The notes: generated by a model not told the origin, from the letters alone. Counted from the stretch's first letter, positions 50,813 through 60,578 are shown. The stretch: 64,000 bases of DNA from UBA2882 sp045542735 (GCA_045542735.1 JAZQLQ010000017.1:30432-94431), one strand, 5' to 3'. A program made the numbers and translations.

Positions 50813-52948
50813 TTATTCCTCAAGCTGTATGCCAATACCGTCATCTACCAATGCGCCGATACCGCCCAGATCCGATGCCGTATTATCAAGTGGCATATAA
50901 GTATTCGGATCCAGCAGTTCTCCGGTGTTGGGATCTATGGGATATCCGGTATCCGAATCATAATCAATCTCAGGCTGATTATCTGCGACATCATCATCTG
51001 CTTCACCTTCCGTATCGGTTACTTCCTCCATATCCTCTGTATTTCCACCGGAAATAATACCCAAGTCCTTTAATCTTTGTTCGTCTTCTTCAGAAATTTC
51101 TTCTGTACGGAAAATCTGCATATAAGGCAACACTTCCGTGAAAATATCATTTGCAATTTCTTGTGCAAAAGAAGAATGAGGCTGGTCCTCTACATTGGGT
51201 CTGTCAATAACCACATAAACCATAACCTGAGGATCATCAACAGGAGCAAATCCCACAAAGGATACTACATAGTTACCCGTCTTACGGGGATACATTTCTG
51301 CTGTTCCGGTTTTACCGCCTATGAGATAACCGGCAGGGACCGCAGTCTTACCGGTTCCAACATCACATACATTAAATAAGTACTCTCTCATTTCCTCAGA
51401 TGTACTTTCTGAAATCACCTGTTTTAATACACGAGGCTCAAATTTTTCCACTACCGTACCATCCGGATTACGGATTTCCTTTACCACATGAGGTTGATAA
51501 TAATAACCACCGTTAATAACCGAGCAAAAGGCAGATGCCATCTGTATCATAGTCACATTATAACCCTGTCCGAATGTAGAAATTGCCAAGTCCGAATTTA
51601 CCATAACCTCAGGATCATAAACCAAGGTATCCGTTCTTGCTTCACCGGCAAGATCGATGTTGGTTTTAAGACCCATATTAAAATTGGATAAATACTCTGT
51701 AAATGTATATTTACCAATACGTTCACCCATCTGCATCAGTGCAATATTACAAGACTGCTCCAAAGCACCGGATAATGTCAGTGTCTGATGTCCGATACGT
51801 TTATGACAGTGAATTTTATGACCTCCCACTTCATGGACACCGCCACAATAATATGTTTCTGAACGATCCAGAGTGCCGCTGTCCAAGCCCATGGCTATGG
51901 TCAGGGATTTTGCAGTAGACCCGGGTTCATAAGTATCAGAGATACAGAAGTTTCTCCAAATCTCATTCAGCGCCTCATAGTAAGTTTCATCATCCATTGC
52001 CGCAATTTCTTCTGCTGTATACAAACCATTCTCACTTAAAGAACGGGGATTATTCAGATCAAATACAGGATAACCCGCCATAGCAAGGATTTCTCCATTA
52101 TTCGGATCCATGACAATGACACCGGTATTGTAACTACCCAGTTCACCGGAACGATAGGCATTGGCACCTTCATGTTCATGGTTCCACTCTGCCACATGCT
52201 TTTCCACAATACTTTGGATATTGGCATCAATGGTAGATACAACGGTTTTTCCGTCTTCTGCCGCTTTGGTGGAACGTTCCAGATTGGAATCCTCTGTCAG
52301 ATATCCATACTCTCTTCCGTTGATTCCGTTCAATGTATTGTTATAATATTCCTCCAGACCAAATGCACCGGTATTATCGGCAGTGGTAAAACCAATGACA
52401 TCACACGCCAGGCTGCCATAGGGATAAATACGTTTATACTCTTCTTCAAACCATACACCGGCAATATTTGGATATTCCTTCGGGTTATTCTGCATGTCCA
52501 CAAAAGCAGCGATTTCTTCATAGGTCAACTGCTTCAACACCACGTTATAACGGTTGTTTGGGTTGGTTGTAATAAAAGTACGAAGTTCATTGACATCCAC
52601 ATCAAAACAAACATCCAATGCTTTCAATGTAGGCTCCATAGAACCTTTTGTTTTATTGATAACATCCGAGTCAATAACCAAATTGTATACTTTCTCGCTA
52701 TATGCCAATTTACTTCCCTGGGCATCCAAAATATCACCACGTTTATAGGGTAATACGGTGCTGACATAGTTCTGCTGGGATAAAATCTGTCTCTTATAGT
52801 TTTCTCCATTCTCTTTATTGATATAAATCAGACGAATACTCAACGCAAGGAAAGCCAGTAGTACTATGGTAACCAGTACTACTAGCTTCTTACGCATTCC
52901 TTTATGAAATTTCCTCACATTTGTTTGTTCCCGTTCTATACGTCTCAC
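50813..52948 (-). CDS. Class B penicillin-binding protein (FtsI/PBP2B type) with long acidic tail
   Basis: 711 residues, GTG start behind AAGGTGG. Membrane anchor near residues 22-43, dimer domain, then transpeptidase domain with YEPGSTAKSL (active Ser), QSCN and GGKTGTAE. After the enzyme fold (about residue 610) comes an unusual Asp/Glu-rich extracellular tail of about 90 residues (DTEGEADDDVADN, YDSDTGYPIDPNTGE). It follows ftsL, as pbpB does in Bacillus, so it is the likely septal transpeptidase. Confidence 0.92.
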   Translation of the reverse strand: MRRIEREQTNVRKFHKGMRKKLVVLVTIVLLAFLALSIRLIYINKENGENYKRQILSQQNYVSTVLPYKRGDILDAQGSKLAYSEKVYNLVIDSDVINKTKGSMEPTLKALDVCFDVDVNELRTFITTNPNNRYNVVLKQLTYEEIAAFVDMQNNPKEYPNIAGVWFEEEYKRIYPYGSLACDVIGFTTADNTGAFGLEEYYNNTLNGINGREYGYLTEDSNLERSTKAAEDGKTVVSTIDANIQSIVEKHVAEWNHEHEGANAYRSGELGSYNTGVIVMDPNNGEILAMAGYPVFDLNNPRSLSENGLYTAEEIAAMDDETYYEALNEIWRNFCISDTYEPGSTAKSLTIAMGLDSGTLDRSETYYCGGVHEVGGHKIHCHKRIGHQTLTLSGALEQSCNIALMQMGERIGKYTFTEYLSNFNMGLKTNIDLAGEARTDTLVYDPEVMVNSDLAISTFGQGYNVTMIQMASAFCSVINGGYYYQPHVVKEIRNPDGTVVEKFEPRVLKQVISESTSEEMREYLFNVCDVGTGKTAVPAGYLIGGKTGTAEMYPRKTGNYVVSFVGFAPVDDPQVMVYVVIDRPNVEDQPHSSFAQEIANDIFTEVLPYMQIFRTEEISEEDEQRLKDLGIISGGNTEDMEEVTDTEGEADDDVADNQPEIDYDSDTGYPIDPNTGELLDPNTYMPLDNTASDLGGIGALVDDGIGIQLEE

Positions 52949-52960
52949 TTTTACACCACC

Positions 52961-53458
52961 TTAGGGCATTTCCTGATATTGCCTTACATAATCGTCGCCT
53001 TGTACTTGTACTTCTACAATCTGACCCTCTTCTGCATATTTCATGCCTAATTGATTAATTGCAACATCTTTGACATACTCCAAATCTACGGAAGAAACAA
53101 TACGGCTATATTCTTCATCATTTGCAAGACGCATAGAATTCAATTGACTTTCTTTGCGCGCAATGCTTTGCAGCATGGCAGTATTTTCTGCCTGAATCCG
53201 GATATATCCAATCAACACTATTGCCGCAGTACAAAGTGCCACTGCCATAAAAGCCACGTAGCCAAGGTTCATACCTTTGGCTTTACGAGGTTTTCTCTGT
53301 ACCTGCCGGTCGCTTCTCTCATCCGGCAATTCCTGAATCTCTTTTCTTACATCGATTCTTCTTGCCGTGGAACCATCAATATAATATTCACCATAACCAC
53401 CGCGTCTGCCATAGGATGTTTCACCATAGCCACGGCTTGTCCTTGTTTTTGTATTCAT
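52961..53458 (-). CDS. ftsL: Cell division protein FtsL-like
   Basis: About 165 residues from ATG 53458 (MNTKTRTSRGYGETSYGRR) with GGGGA upstream. An unusually long basic, Gly/Tyr/Arg-rich cytoplasmic N-terminus precedes one membrane helix (about residues 83-105) and a coiled-coil stretch (ENTAMLQSIARKESQLNSMRL). Sequence identity of FtsL is low in general; the call rests on topology and position between rsmH and the PBP. Confidence 0.85.
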   Translation of the reverse strand: MNTKTRTSRGYGETSYGRRGGYGEYYIDGSTARRIDVRKEIQELPDERSDRQVQRKPRKAKGMNLGYVAFMAVALCTAAIVLIGYIRIQAENTAMLQSIARKESQLNSMRLANDEEYSRIVSSVDLEYVKDVAINQLGMKYAEEGQIVEVQVQGDDYVRQYQEMP

Positions 53459-53504
53459 ACTTTTTCCCCACAAACTCTATGTTAGTTTTCTCATCTTCTG
53501 TCTT

Positions 53505-54440
53505 TTATGCTCTTTCAAAAATACGAAGCTTCGCACTTTTGGAGCGGCTATTTTCTGCCAATTCCTCCTCTGACGGCAAAATAGGTTTGCGCGTCACTAC
53601 TTTCCCTAACGACTGTTTCCCACACATACACACCGGGAAATTAGGCGGACATGTACAGGGATTCTCCTGTTGTTTAAATATAGATTTTACAATCCTATCC
53701 TCCAAAGAATGGAAGGTAATAATACAGATTCTTCCACCCGGATTTAAAAATCCAATCATTTCCTCTAATGAGTTTCTCAATACGTCTAACTCACGATTGC
53801 ATTCAATGCGGATCGCCTGAAAAGTACGCTTGGATGGATGTCCTCCATCTTTACGCATCTTGGCAGGAATGGCCGCCTTGATAATATCGTTCAACTGATA
53901 GGTTGTCTCAATGGGCGCTATTTCCCTTGCCTTAACAATATGCTTCGCAATATTGTTGGCAAACTTATCCTCGCCATAATCACGGATAATCCGGGCAAGC
54001 TCTACCTGTGAATAATCATTAACAATCTCTTTGGCACTGAGCGTCTGTCTGGTATCCATACGCATATCCAATGCAGTATCGTACTTATAGGAAAATCCAC
54101 GCTCCACTGTATCCAACTGATAAGAAGACACACCAAGATCCAGTACAATACCATCCACACCCGTGACACCGGCATTTTTTAAATCTGCCACTGCATTCTC
54201 ATAATTATCCCGAATGATAGTAACCTTATCCGAATATTCTTTTAAACGTTCACCGGCCGCAGCAATGGCCGCTTCATCCTGATCAATGCCATAAAAACGC
54301 CCGGACTCTCCCAGTTGTTTTACTACTTCTAAAGCATGTCCGCCACCGCCCAAAGTTCCATCCACATAAATCCCGTCGGGCTTAATACACAATCCTTCAA
54401 TTGTCTCCTCTAACAAAACCGATTTATGTGAAAAACTCAT
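53505..54440 (-). CDS. rsmH: 16S rRNA (cytosine-1402-N4) methyltransferase RsmH
   Basis: 311 residues. HKSVLLEETIEGLCIKPDGIYVDGTLGGGGHA gives the N-terminus and SAM-binding loop. FYGIDQDEAAI, GVDGIVLDLGVSSYQLD, GHPSKRTFQAIRIECNRELD and ITFHSLEDRIVK follow. It methylates C1402 in the ribosomal P site. Second gene of the dcw cluster, 8 bases after mraZ. Confidence 0.97.
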   Translation of the reverse strand: MSFSHKSVLLEETIEGLCIKPDGIYVDGTLGGGGHALEVVKQLGESGRFYGIDQDEAAIAAAGERLKEYSDKVTIIRDNYENAVADLKNAGVTGVDGIVLDLGVSSYQLDTVERGFSYKYDTALDMRMDTRQTLSAKEIVNDYSQVELARIIRDYGEDKFANNIAKHIVKAREIAPIETTYQLNDIIKAAIPAKMRKDGGHPSKRTFQAIRIECNRELDVLRNSLEEMIGFLNPGGRICIITFHSLEDRIVKSIFKQQENPCTCPPNFPVCMCGKQSLGKVVTRKPILPSEEELAENSRSKSAKLRIFERA

Positions 54441-54448
54441 AACTGCTC

Positions 54449-54880
54449 CTAAAATGAAATTCCAAAGGAAGACAGTTCTTCAGCAATATCATTGATATCG
54501 TCATATGCTGAAATTTCTTCCCATTTACTCTTATCCCAAATCTCGATATGTCCACCCACACCGGCAAAGACCACATCCTTTTCCAAAGACGCATGCTCTC
54601 TTAAAACAGCGGGCACTAAAATTCGTCCCTGCTTGTCCAGTTCTGCTTCCTGCGCTCCGGAAATGAAAAAACGTTTTATCTTACGTACTTTTGCTTCTAA
54701 ATCAGATTTCTCGTTCAGTTTATCAATGAAGGTGTCAAATTCATATTTTTCAAACACAAAAAGACACCCCTCCAATCCCTTGGTTACGACAAAGTCGCTA
54801 CCCAATGCATCACGGAACTTGGAAGGAATGATTAGTCTGCCCTTGGCATCTATTGTATGGTTGTACTCGCCCATGAACAT
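54449..54880 (-). CDS. mraZ: Transcriptional regulator MraZ
   Basis: 143 residues from ATG 54880 (MFMGEYNHTIDAKGRLIIPSKFR), the family length, with AGGTGAT upstream. Two AbrB-like units each have the DxxGR motif (DAKGRLIIP and DKQGRILVP). MraZ forms a ring that binds repeated boxes before its own gene and represses the dcw cluster; a matching array lies at 54908-54963. Confidence 0.97.
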   Translation of the reverse strand: MFMGEYNHTIDAKGRLIIPSKFRDALGSDFVVTKGLEGCLFVFEKYEFDTFIDKLNEKSDLEAKVRKIKRFFISGAQEAELDKQGRILVPAVLREHASLEKDVVFAGVGGHIEIWDKSKWEEISAYDDINDIAEELSSFGISF

Positions 54881-54907
54881 ACGTGTATCACCTACCAACT
54901 AATCCTT

Positions 54908-55001
54908 CACTTTTTCTTCCACTTTTATGGGTTTTTGTGGCACTTTCCTCCACTTTCCACCACTTACGAATAATAATAGACCAGTTTTGGGGATTTGACA
55001 A
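54908..55001 (-). promoter_or_regulatory. mraZ (dcw) promoter and phased MraZ-box array
   Basis: Minus strand: -35 TTGTCA (54996-55001), 17-bp spacer, -10 TATTAT (54973-54978). Right after it come repeats of the AAAGTGG/AAAGTG type: CAC triplets on the plus strand start at 54908, 54920, 54941, 54951 and 54961, spaced 10-12 bp with one gap of 21. Known MraZ boxes are short G-rich repeats with 10-bp period, so this is an autoregulatory operator over the transcription start. Confidence 0.8.
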
Positions 55002-55031
55002 GCAATTTTTTCTTCCAATAAACGCCAAAAA

Positions 55032-55062
55032 AACGGCTCTGCGGGCATTCCGCAAAGCCGTT
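55032..55062 (-). terminator. Rho-independent terminator after lgt
   Basis: AACGGCTCTGCGG (55032-55044) pairs with CCGCAAAGCCGTT (55050-55062), one mismatch. The minus strand ends in TTTTTTT. It lies 90 bases after the lgt stop and just before the mraZ promoter. Confidence 0.9.
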
Positions 55063-55152
55063 CTACGCTCTTTTAACAATATCTTGTGTTTTGTTTTGTT
55101 TTCACAAACCAGATGTAGTTTTTCTGATGTGTTTTATTCTTTCTGAAATTTT

Positions 55153-56079
55153 TTAATTTTTTTCTGATTTTTTCTCTTCTGTGGCACTTTCCTCCACTTT
55201 TACTGCTTCTTTTGTATTCTTTCCAAGTTTCATGTGTATCACAACTGCCGTAATCATGGAACCAACAAATAACGCACCACCAAGCATCTGAGATACCGCA
55301 ATACCTGTACTGCCAATCTGTAATTGATCCGTACGCATGCTCTCTACAAAGAAACGGATAATGCCGTATCCACCCAGATACCACAATACCATCTCGCCAT
55401 CAAACTTCTTATGCTTGCGGTAAAACCACATACCAAGCAATAACATCAGATTCAATCCACTCTCGTATAAAAAGGTAGGATGCACCTGGATGTAATTACA
55501 ACCTTCTACGATATGGGATGCGATTTCCGGCGAAATATCCGATGCACGTACTGCCTCCATCGGTAGACGCATGGCAAATAAACCATCACTATATCCGCCA
55601 AAGCACTCTCTGTTCATGAAATTGCCCCAACGACCAATGATTTGACCTAAGAGCAAACCGAATACACCGGCATCTGCCATGTTAAAAAAGGACTGCTTCT
55701 TAATCTTTGAAAATACATATAAGGACAGAAATCCCGCAATAGCACCGCCATAAATGGCTAATCCGCCGTTACGGATATTGAAAATCTGCCAAAAATCACC
55801 TTTATACATATCCCATGCAAAAATCACGTAGTACAATCTTGCGCCAAGCACCGAACAGATAATGGCAATTACACTAAAGTCCCACCAGATATCATCCGGC
55901 TGTCCCAGACGTTTACCCTCCTTGGATGCCAAGGTAAAACCTAAAAACACGCCCAGAGCAATGATAATTCCGTAAAAAGCAATATCAAAACCAAATATGC
56001 TGATAAATCTGGGAACATCTGATAAATAGATGCCCAGATTGGGAAACGCAATGTCCATCTTATCCATCACATTTGTCAT
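55153..56079 (-). CDS. lgt: Prolipoprotein diacylglyceryl transferase
   Basis: 308 residues, seven membrane helices. The Lgt signature GRWGNFMNRECFGG, the HPTFLYES segment and GxARLYYVIF are present. It adds diacylglycerol to the lipobox cysteine of prelipoproteins such as those at 10246 and 40432. The C-terminal tail is Lys/Glu/Ser rich (VKVEESATEEKKSEKN); its DNA contains a 20-bp copy of the MraZ-box array (55181-55200). It is 28 bases after ychF on the same strand. Confidence 0.96.
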   Translation of the reverse strand: MTNVMDKMDIAFPNLGIYLSDVPRFISIFGFDIAFYGIIIALGVFLGFTLASKEGKRLGQPDDIWWDFSVIAIICSVLGARLYYVIFAWDMYKGDFWQIFNIRNGGLAIYGGAIAGFLSLYVFSKIKKQSFFNMADAGVFGLLLGQIIGRWGNFMNRECFGGYSDGLFAMRLPMEAVRASDISPEIASHIVEGCNYIQVHPTFLYESGLNLMLLLGMWFYRKHKKFDGEMVLWYLGGYGIIRFFVESMRTDQLQIGSTGIAVSQMLGGALFVGSMITAVVIHMKLGKNTKEAVKVEESATEEKKSEKN

Positions 56080-56107
56080 CTTCTATTCTCCTTTATACAC
56101 GAAAGCT

Positions 56108-57205
56108 TTATACATTAAAGCGGAATAAGATTACGTCACCATCTTTGACTACGTATTCCTTTCCTTCCATACCTACCAGACCTTTTTCCTTAGCCGCAGA
56201 TAGAGAACCAAGCTCCAACAAGTCTTTATAATTCACAACCTCTGCCTTAATAAATCCACGTTCAAAATCAGAATGGATTTTACCTGCAGCCTGAGGTGCC
56301 TTGGTACCCACTTTAATAGTCCATGCTCTTGTCTCATCTTCACCTGCTGTCAAATAACTGATCAGTCCAAGCAATTTATATGATGCTTTGATCAGTTTCT
56401 CCAAACCGGATTCTTCTAAACCTAAATCTTCCAGGAACATTGCTTTTTCATCATCATCCAATTCTGCAATTTCCTGCTCAATCTGGGCACAGATTACAAA
56501 CACTTCACTGCCCTGAGCTGCCGCATATTCTCTAACCTTTGCCACCTGTGCATTGGAAGCACCGTCATCAGCAAGTTCATCCTCAGCCACATTTGCTGCA
56601 AAAATCACAGGTTTTGCTGTTAACAAATTGTATTCTTTAAACCAAGCCTGCTCATCTTCGTCTTCAATTTCCATGGTAATGGCAAGCTGACCATCTTCCA
56701 AATGCGCTTTTACTCTCTGCAAAAGCTCTAATTCTTTTGCCAAAGTCTTGTCCATACGTGCACCTTTGGCTGTCTTTGCAATTCTTCTCTCCAAAATCTC
56801 GATATCAGAGAAGATTAACTCTAAGTTAATGGTCTCAATATCTCTCAAAGGATCCACACTACCGTCTACATGTACTACATTGGCATCTTCAAAGCAACGC
56901 ACTACATGAACGATAGCATCCACTTCACGGATATTGGAAAGAAACTGATTACCCAGACCTTCACCCTTGGAAGCACCTTTTACCAGACCTGCAATATCTA
57001 CAAATTCAATGACTGCGGGAGTCACCTTTTTGGACTGATACATATCGCCCAAAAGCTTGATTCTCTCATCCGGTACTGCAACGATACCCACATTGGGATC
57101 GATGGTACAGAACGGATAGTTGGCAGACTCTGCTCCTGCCTTTGTCAATGAATTGAACAATGTACTTTTACCTACGTTGGGAAGTCCCACAATTCCGAGC
57201 TTCAT
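56108..57205 (-). CDS. ychF: Redox-regulated ATPase YchF (Obg-like)
   Basis: 365 residues, family length. G1 GLPNVGKSTLFN, G3 DIAGLVKGAS, and an NVAEDEL element replacing NKxD, which gives ATP rather than GTP preference. A coiled coil and C-terminal TGS domain (FERGFIKAEVVNYKDL, KDGDVILFRFNV) follow. It binds ribosomes. AGGAGG precedes the ATG. It has its own promoter (57247-57275) in the gap behind hsdR. Confidence 0.97.
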   Translation of the reverse strand: MKLGIVGLPNVGKSTLFNSLTKAGAESANYPFCTIDPNVGIVAVPDERIKLLGDMYQSKKVTPAVIEFVDIAGLVKGASKGEGLGNQFLSNIREVDAIVHVVRCFEDANVVHVDGSVDPLRDIETINLELIFSDIEILERRIAKTAKGARMDKTLAKELELLQRVKAHLEDGQLAITMEIEDEDEQAWFKEYNLLTAKPVIFAANVAEDELADDGASNAQVAKVREYAAAQGSEVFVICAQIEQEIAELDDDEKAMFLEDLGLEESGLEKLIKASYKLLGLISYLTAGEDETRAWTIKVGTKAPQAAGKIHSDFERGFIKAEVVNYKDLLELGSLSAAKEKGLVGMEGKEYVVKDGDVILFRFNV

Positions 57206-57246
57206 TTTTTGTATTTCCTCCTAATATGCCTTAATAACCACTACTT

Positions 57247-57275
57247 AATATAGCATGAGACATGTAAAATGTAAA
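57247..57275 (-). promoter_or_regulatory. ychF promoter
   Basis: Minus strand: -35 TTTACA (57270-57275), 17-bp spacer, -10 TATATT (57247-57252) with an upstream TGC. It lies between the hsdR stop and ychF and separates the housekeeping genes from the restriction locus. Confidence 0.6.
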
Positions 57276-57284
57276 TTCCGGATT

Positions 57285-60200
57285 TTACGCGGCCGCATTC
57301 GCATTAATAGAATCAATAACCTTTCTAATTCCCATCCAAACTGACAGGTCAGTGAATATCTCAACAACACTTCCCTGATCCGTAAACGGGGATTCCTGCA
57401 AGACAGAAAGATCCTTCATTATTCCATTATGAACAATGTATTCCACAATCTGATTCACGAAGTAAATCTGTCTGCTGTCTAAATTGGCATCACTTAAATA
57501 TTCCGAAAAAGCTTCTTTTGCCGCGTTCATATCAAGTCCGACTATCTCACGAACAAACTCACCAAGTGGCTTGTTTCCAAATTCCTGTTCGTAATCCTGC
57601 TTTGTTCCGACTTCTTTCCAAAGAATTTCTTCCAGACTTGAAATATCTGCACTTGTCAACGGCTTATTTGTCCTAAGCTTTGCAATTACAATATTATCCT
57701 GATGCTGTCTTATATAATACTCTGCTTTAGCCTTGTAATTCTTCAACTCATCGTTTTCAAGCTCAGATTCCTTCCACTCTATGGACAACAACTCATCATC
57801 AAAGTTCGTATCATAACGCACTTTGTGCATTGGAATATATTTCATCAGACCACGAAGTTTTTCTCTTATTTCTTCAAACTCGTTTATTCCTGCATTTTCA
57901 ATATAATTCGTATTTAAAATCTTATTAATCAAGTCCGTCTGCGCCTGAATTTCCGGAATATTTGCCACACCTGCAATTGCATTGACTTTCTTATATAAAT
58001 CGCTGCGTGCTCTGGCATACTTTTTACCAATCAAATACGCTAATTCTATGCCATACATAAGCGCATCAAATCGCACTGCACTCGCCTCATCTCCATCCGG
58101 CAAAATGAGGGGTGCAACTTCCTCGCGGACGATTAACGTATCTTCATATGTGAGCGCCTGATAATTCTTTTCTGCTGAATACAACTCTACATATTTGAGA
58201 TGCTGTCTTACTGCAAAATTATCCCTTGGCAACTCACGTACTTTCTCACTCATATGCTGCACTAATGCTTTTCTGTAAGCAATTAGTCTGTCAACCTGAT
58301 ACTCTATATCCTGCAATTTATAAGATATTTCAAACTGCAAATTGAAGATAGCTCCTTGCAGCGCAAGCATATTTGCTGTAGCCTTTCCTTTGTTCATTCG
58401 GAAAAACTCAAAGTTTCCACAAAAATCAAAGATATAGAATTTTTGTTTATCTTCTCCGTCAAGCAACTCCGGACACAATCTGGTTCCACGTCCAATCATC
58501 TGCCAGAATTTCGCCTTACTCATTACTTTCTTAAAGAATACGAGATTCACAACCTCTGGAACATCGATACCTGTATCCAACATATCAACTGAAATCGCTA
58601 TCTGTGGCATTTTCTTTGGTTCTGAAAACTCATCGATTGCGCTTTGGGCATACGTCATGTAGTTATCAATTACTTTCGCGTAATCCGGCAAATGTGGATA
58701 TTCTTTATTGAATATTTCTAATATCTTTTCCGCATGGTCGTGGTTCTTTGCAAAAATAATCGTCTTACCGAGTTTCTGACCATAGTCAATCTTGATTCCT
58801 TCGGTCATTAAAATATTTAACACCTGTTTTATCGTATCCTCATTGAATATCCAAGTATTCAAAGCAGACGAACCGATAGATTCCGGCAAATCACCGCGCT
58901 CATCTTCGAATGTCTGCTCATATGCTTCCTTATCATCCTCAGACAATTCATCATACACAATACCCTGTTCAATAAACTTGAGTTTTGACTCCACAGAAAC
59001 ATAATCCACTAAATATCCATCTTTTACTGCCTGAGCCAAGTCATATCCATAGGTCGGAACACCATTTTCCAACTCAAATACTTCGTATGTATTCTTATCA
59101 ATTTCATCTTTTGGTGTTGCAGTAAGACCTACAAGCGGCGCATCAAAATAGGTAAAAATATCCCTATACTTATTGTAGATGGATCTGTGTGCCTCATCAC
59201 AAATCATAAGATCAAAATGTCCGCATGTAAAAAGCTTGCCCGCATCATCTTGCACCGTATCAATGCACTTAATCATCGTCTGATAGGTAGAGAAAACACA
59301 ATGCGCTGTGTAATTATCTTTTTCTTCCACCAAGTTTGTACACGACAAATTAGGAAGCATATTCACAAAACTTCTCTTCGCCTGAGTAACAAGTGAATTT
59401 CTATCTGCCAAGAAAAGTATGTTTTTTATCCATCCTGCTTTCAACAGCACATCACACAATGCAATCACTGTTCTGGTCTTTCCGGAACCGGTTGCCATTA
59501 CAAGAAGCGCTTTTCTTCTATTCTTTTCATCAAAACTGTTGCACACAGATTTAATCGCAGACTCCTGATAATAACGCCCTGCAATTGCTTTGTCCACTAC
59601 AACGTGCTTTAGACTTGTCCGCATAGTTAATAAATTGAACCATTTCTCCAAGTCTCTCTTTGAATATATAACCGAGCTCTTTCTCTCCGGATACTGCCCA
59701 TCAATAATGCGCGTTTCAAATCCGTTGGTCAAGAAAATGACCGGTCTTCTTTTATACTTTTTCTCAAGCAAATCCGCATACAGTTTCGCCTGCTGTCTTC
59801 CTTTTGAAACATCCACACAGGTGCGCTTTGCCTCTACCACCGCCAACGGTTTATGTGCATCATCATAAAGAACATAATCCGCATATCCCACTTCCGATTT
59901 ATTTGGCATCCCCGGAAGTTCTACTTCATTTATCCAGTCTTTTCCTTCCGTCCATCCAGCATCTAACAGCATTGCATCAATATAAATCTTTCTTGTTTTG
60001 TATTCCGACAAATCAAGGGGCTTCGGAACATAAGTCTGCTGTTGTTCCTCACGCCTTGCTGTCAGTTCTTCTTTTAACGCCTTATTCTCTGCAATCAGCG
60101 CTTTTAAATCAACATCGTCATCGGACGATTTTGAAATCGTAACTTCTTCGTGTTTTTCCTTCAGCAGATTAATGTCATATTGTCTTTCTTCGTAAAAATC

Positions 60201-60578
60201 AGAATAACAGTACGAAACATAATCCATGAAAATGAACAGATTTTGCAGACAAAGTTTCGCTTCATCTTCTGTTATTTTTCTCCCGTTATGCGCCGCCCTA
60301 TTTCCAACCTTACGGATCAAATCAAGTCGTTTCCAAAGAGCATCATCTACAAGGTCGTGAAAATCTTCCGTACTCATTAAACTAAGCAAATTGTCCTGAT
60401 ACGGCATTTCAAGTGACTTGTCTACCGAGTACATCCATTTAATCGCAAACTCCATAGCACGACGACAGTTAATCACACTGGATTCCATGTCGATTCTCAG
60501 AATCTTCTCCGCTGCGATTGCAACCTTTGAAAAACTATTAAATTTTGGTTCTTTGGTTAAGTAATCAAAGTTGGTCAT
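57285..60578 (-). CDS. hsdR: Type I restriction enzyme, R subunit
   Basis: 1097 residues. An N-terminal DUF4145-type helical domain (about 1-130) and coiled coil (140-185) are followed by the nuclease domain with YADYVLY (Asp234) and VVEAKR (Glu249, Lys251). The SF2 motor has MATGSGKT (361-368), CDEAHRS (460-466), GLTATP and QMIGRGTRLCPE, then a C-terminal helical domain for the MTase. It cuts unmodified DNA after ATP-driven translocation. AGGAGG precedes the ATG. It is the last gene of a locus read from right to left; hsdM must lie outside the window. Confidence 0.95.
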   Translation of the reverse strand: MTNFDYLTKEPKFNSFSKVAIAAEKILRIDMESSVINCRRAMEFAIKWMYSVDKSLEMPYQDNLLSLMSTEDFHDLVDDALWKRLDLIRKVGNRAAHNGRKITEDEAKLCLQNLFIFMDYVSYCYSDFYEERQYDINLLKEKHEEVTISKSSDDDVDLKALIAENKALKEELTARREEQQQTYVPKPLDLSEYKTRKIYIDAMLLDAGWTEGKDWINEVELPGMPNKSEVGYADYVLYDDAHKPLAVVEAKRTCVDVSKGRQQAKLYADLLEKKYKRRPVIFLTNGFETRIIDGQYPERKSSVIYSKRDLEKWFNLLTMRTSLKHVVVDKAIAGRYYQESAIKSVCNSFDEKNRRKALLVMATGSGKTRTVIALCDVLLKAGWIKNILFLADRNSLVTQAKRSFVNMLPNLSCTNLVEEKDNYTAHCVFSTYQTMIKCIDTVQDDAGKLFTCGHFDLMICDEAHRSIYNKYRDIFTYFDAPLVGLTATPKDEIDKNTYEVFELENGVPTYGYDLAQAVKDGYLVDYVSVESKLKFIEQGIVYDELSEDDKEAYEQTFEDERGDLPESIGSSALNTWIFNEDTIKQVLNILMTEGIKIDYGQKLGKTIIFAKNHDHAEKILEIFNKEYPHLPDYAKVIDNYMTYAQSAIDEFSEPKKMPQIAISVDMLDTGIDVPEVVNLVFFKKVMSKAKFWQMIGRGTRLCPELLDGEDKQKFYIFDFCGNFEFFRMNKGKATANMLALQGAIFNLQFEISYKLQDIEYQVDRLIAYRKALVQHMSEKVRELPRDNFAVRQHLKYVELYSAEKNYQALTYEDTLIVREEVAPLILPDGDEASAVRFDALMYGIELAYLIGKKYARARSDLYKKVNAIAGVANIPEIQAQTDLINKILNTNYIENAGINEFEEIREKLRGLMKYIPMHKVRYDTNFDDELLSIEWKESELENDELKNYKAKAEYYIRQHQDNIVIAKLRTNKPLTSADISSLEEILWKEVGTKQDYEQEFGNKPLGEFVREIVGLDMNAAKEAFSEYLSDANLDSRQIYFVNQIVEYIVHNGIMKDLSVLQESPFTDQGSVVEIFTDLSVWMGIRKVIDSINANAAA

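Noticed and set aside
54888..55079. 63-codon minus-strand frame before mraZ with KVEESAT like the Lgt tail
   Set aside because: It covers the mraZ promoter, box array and lgt terminator and has no ribosome site; kept only as the source of the 20-bp repeat finding.
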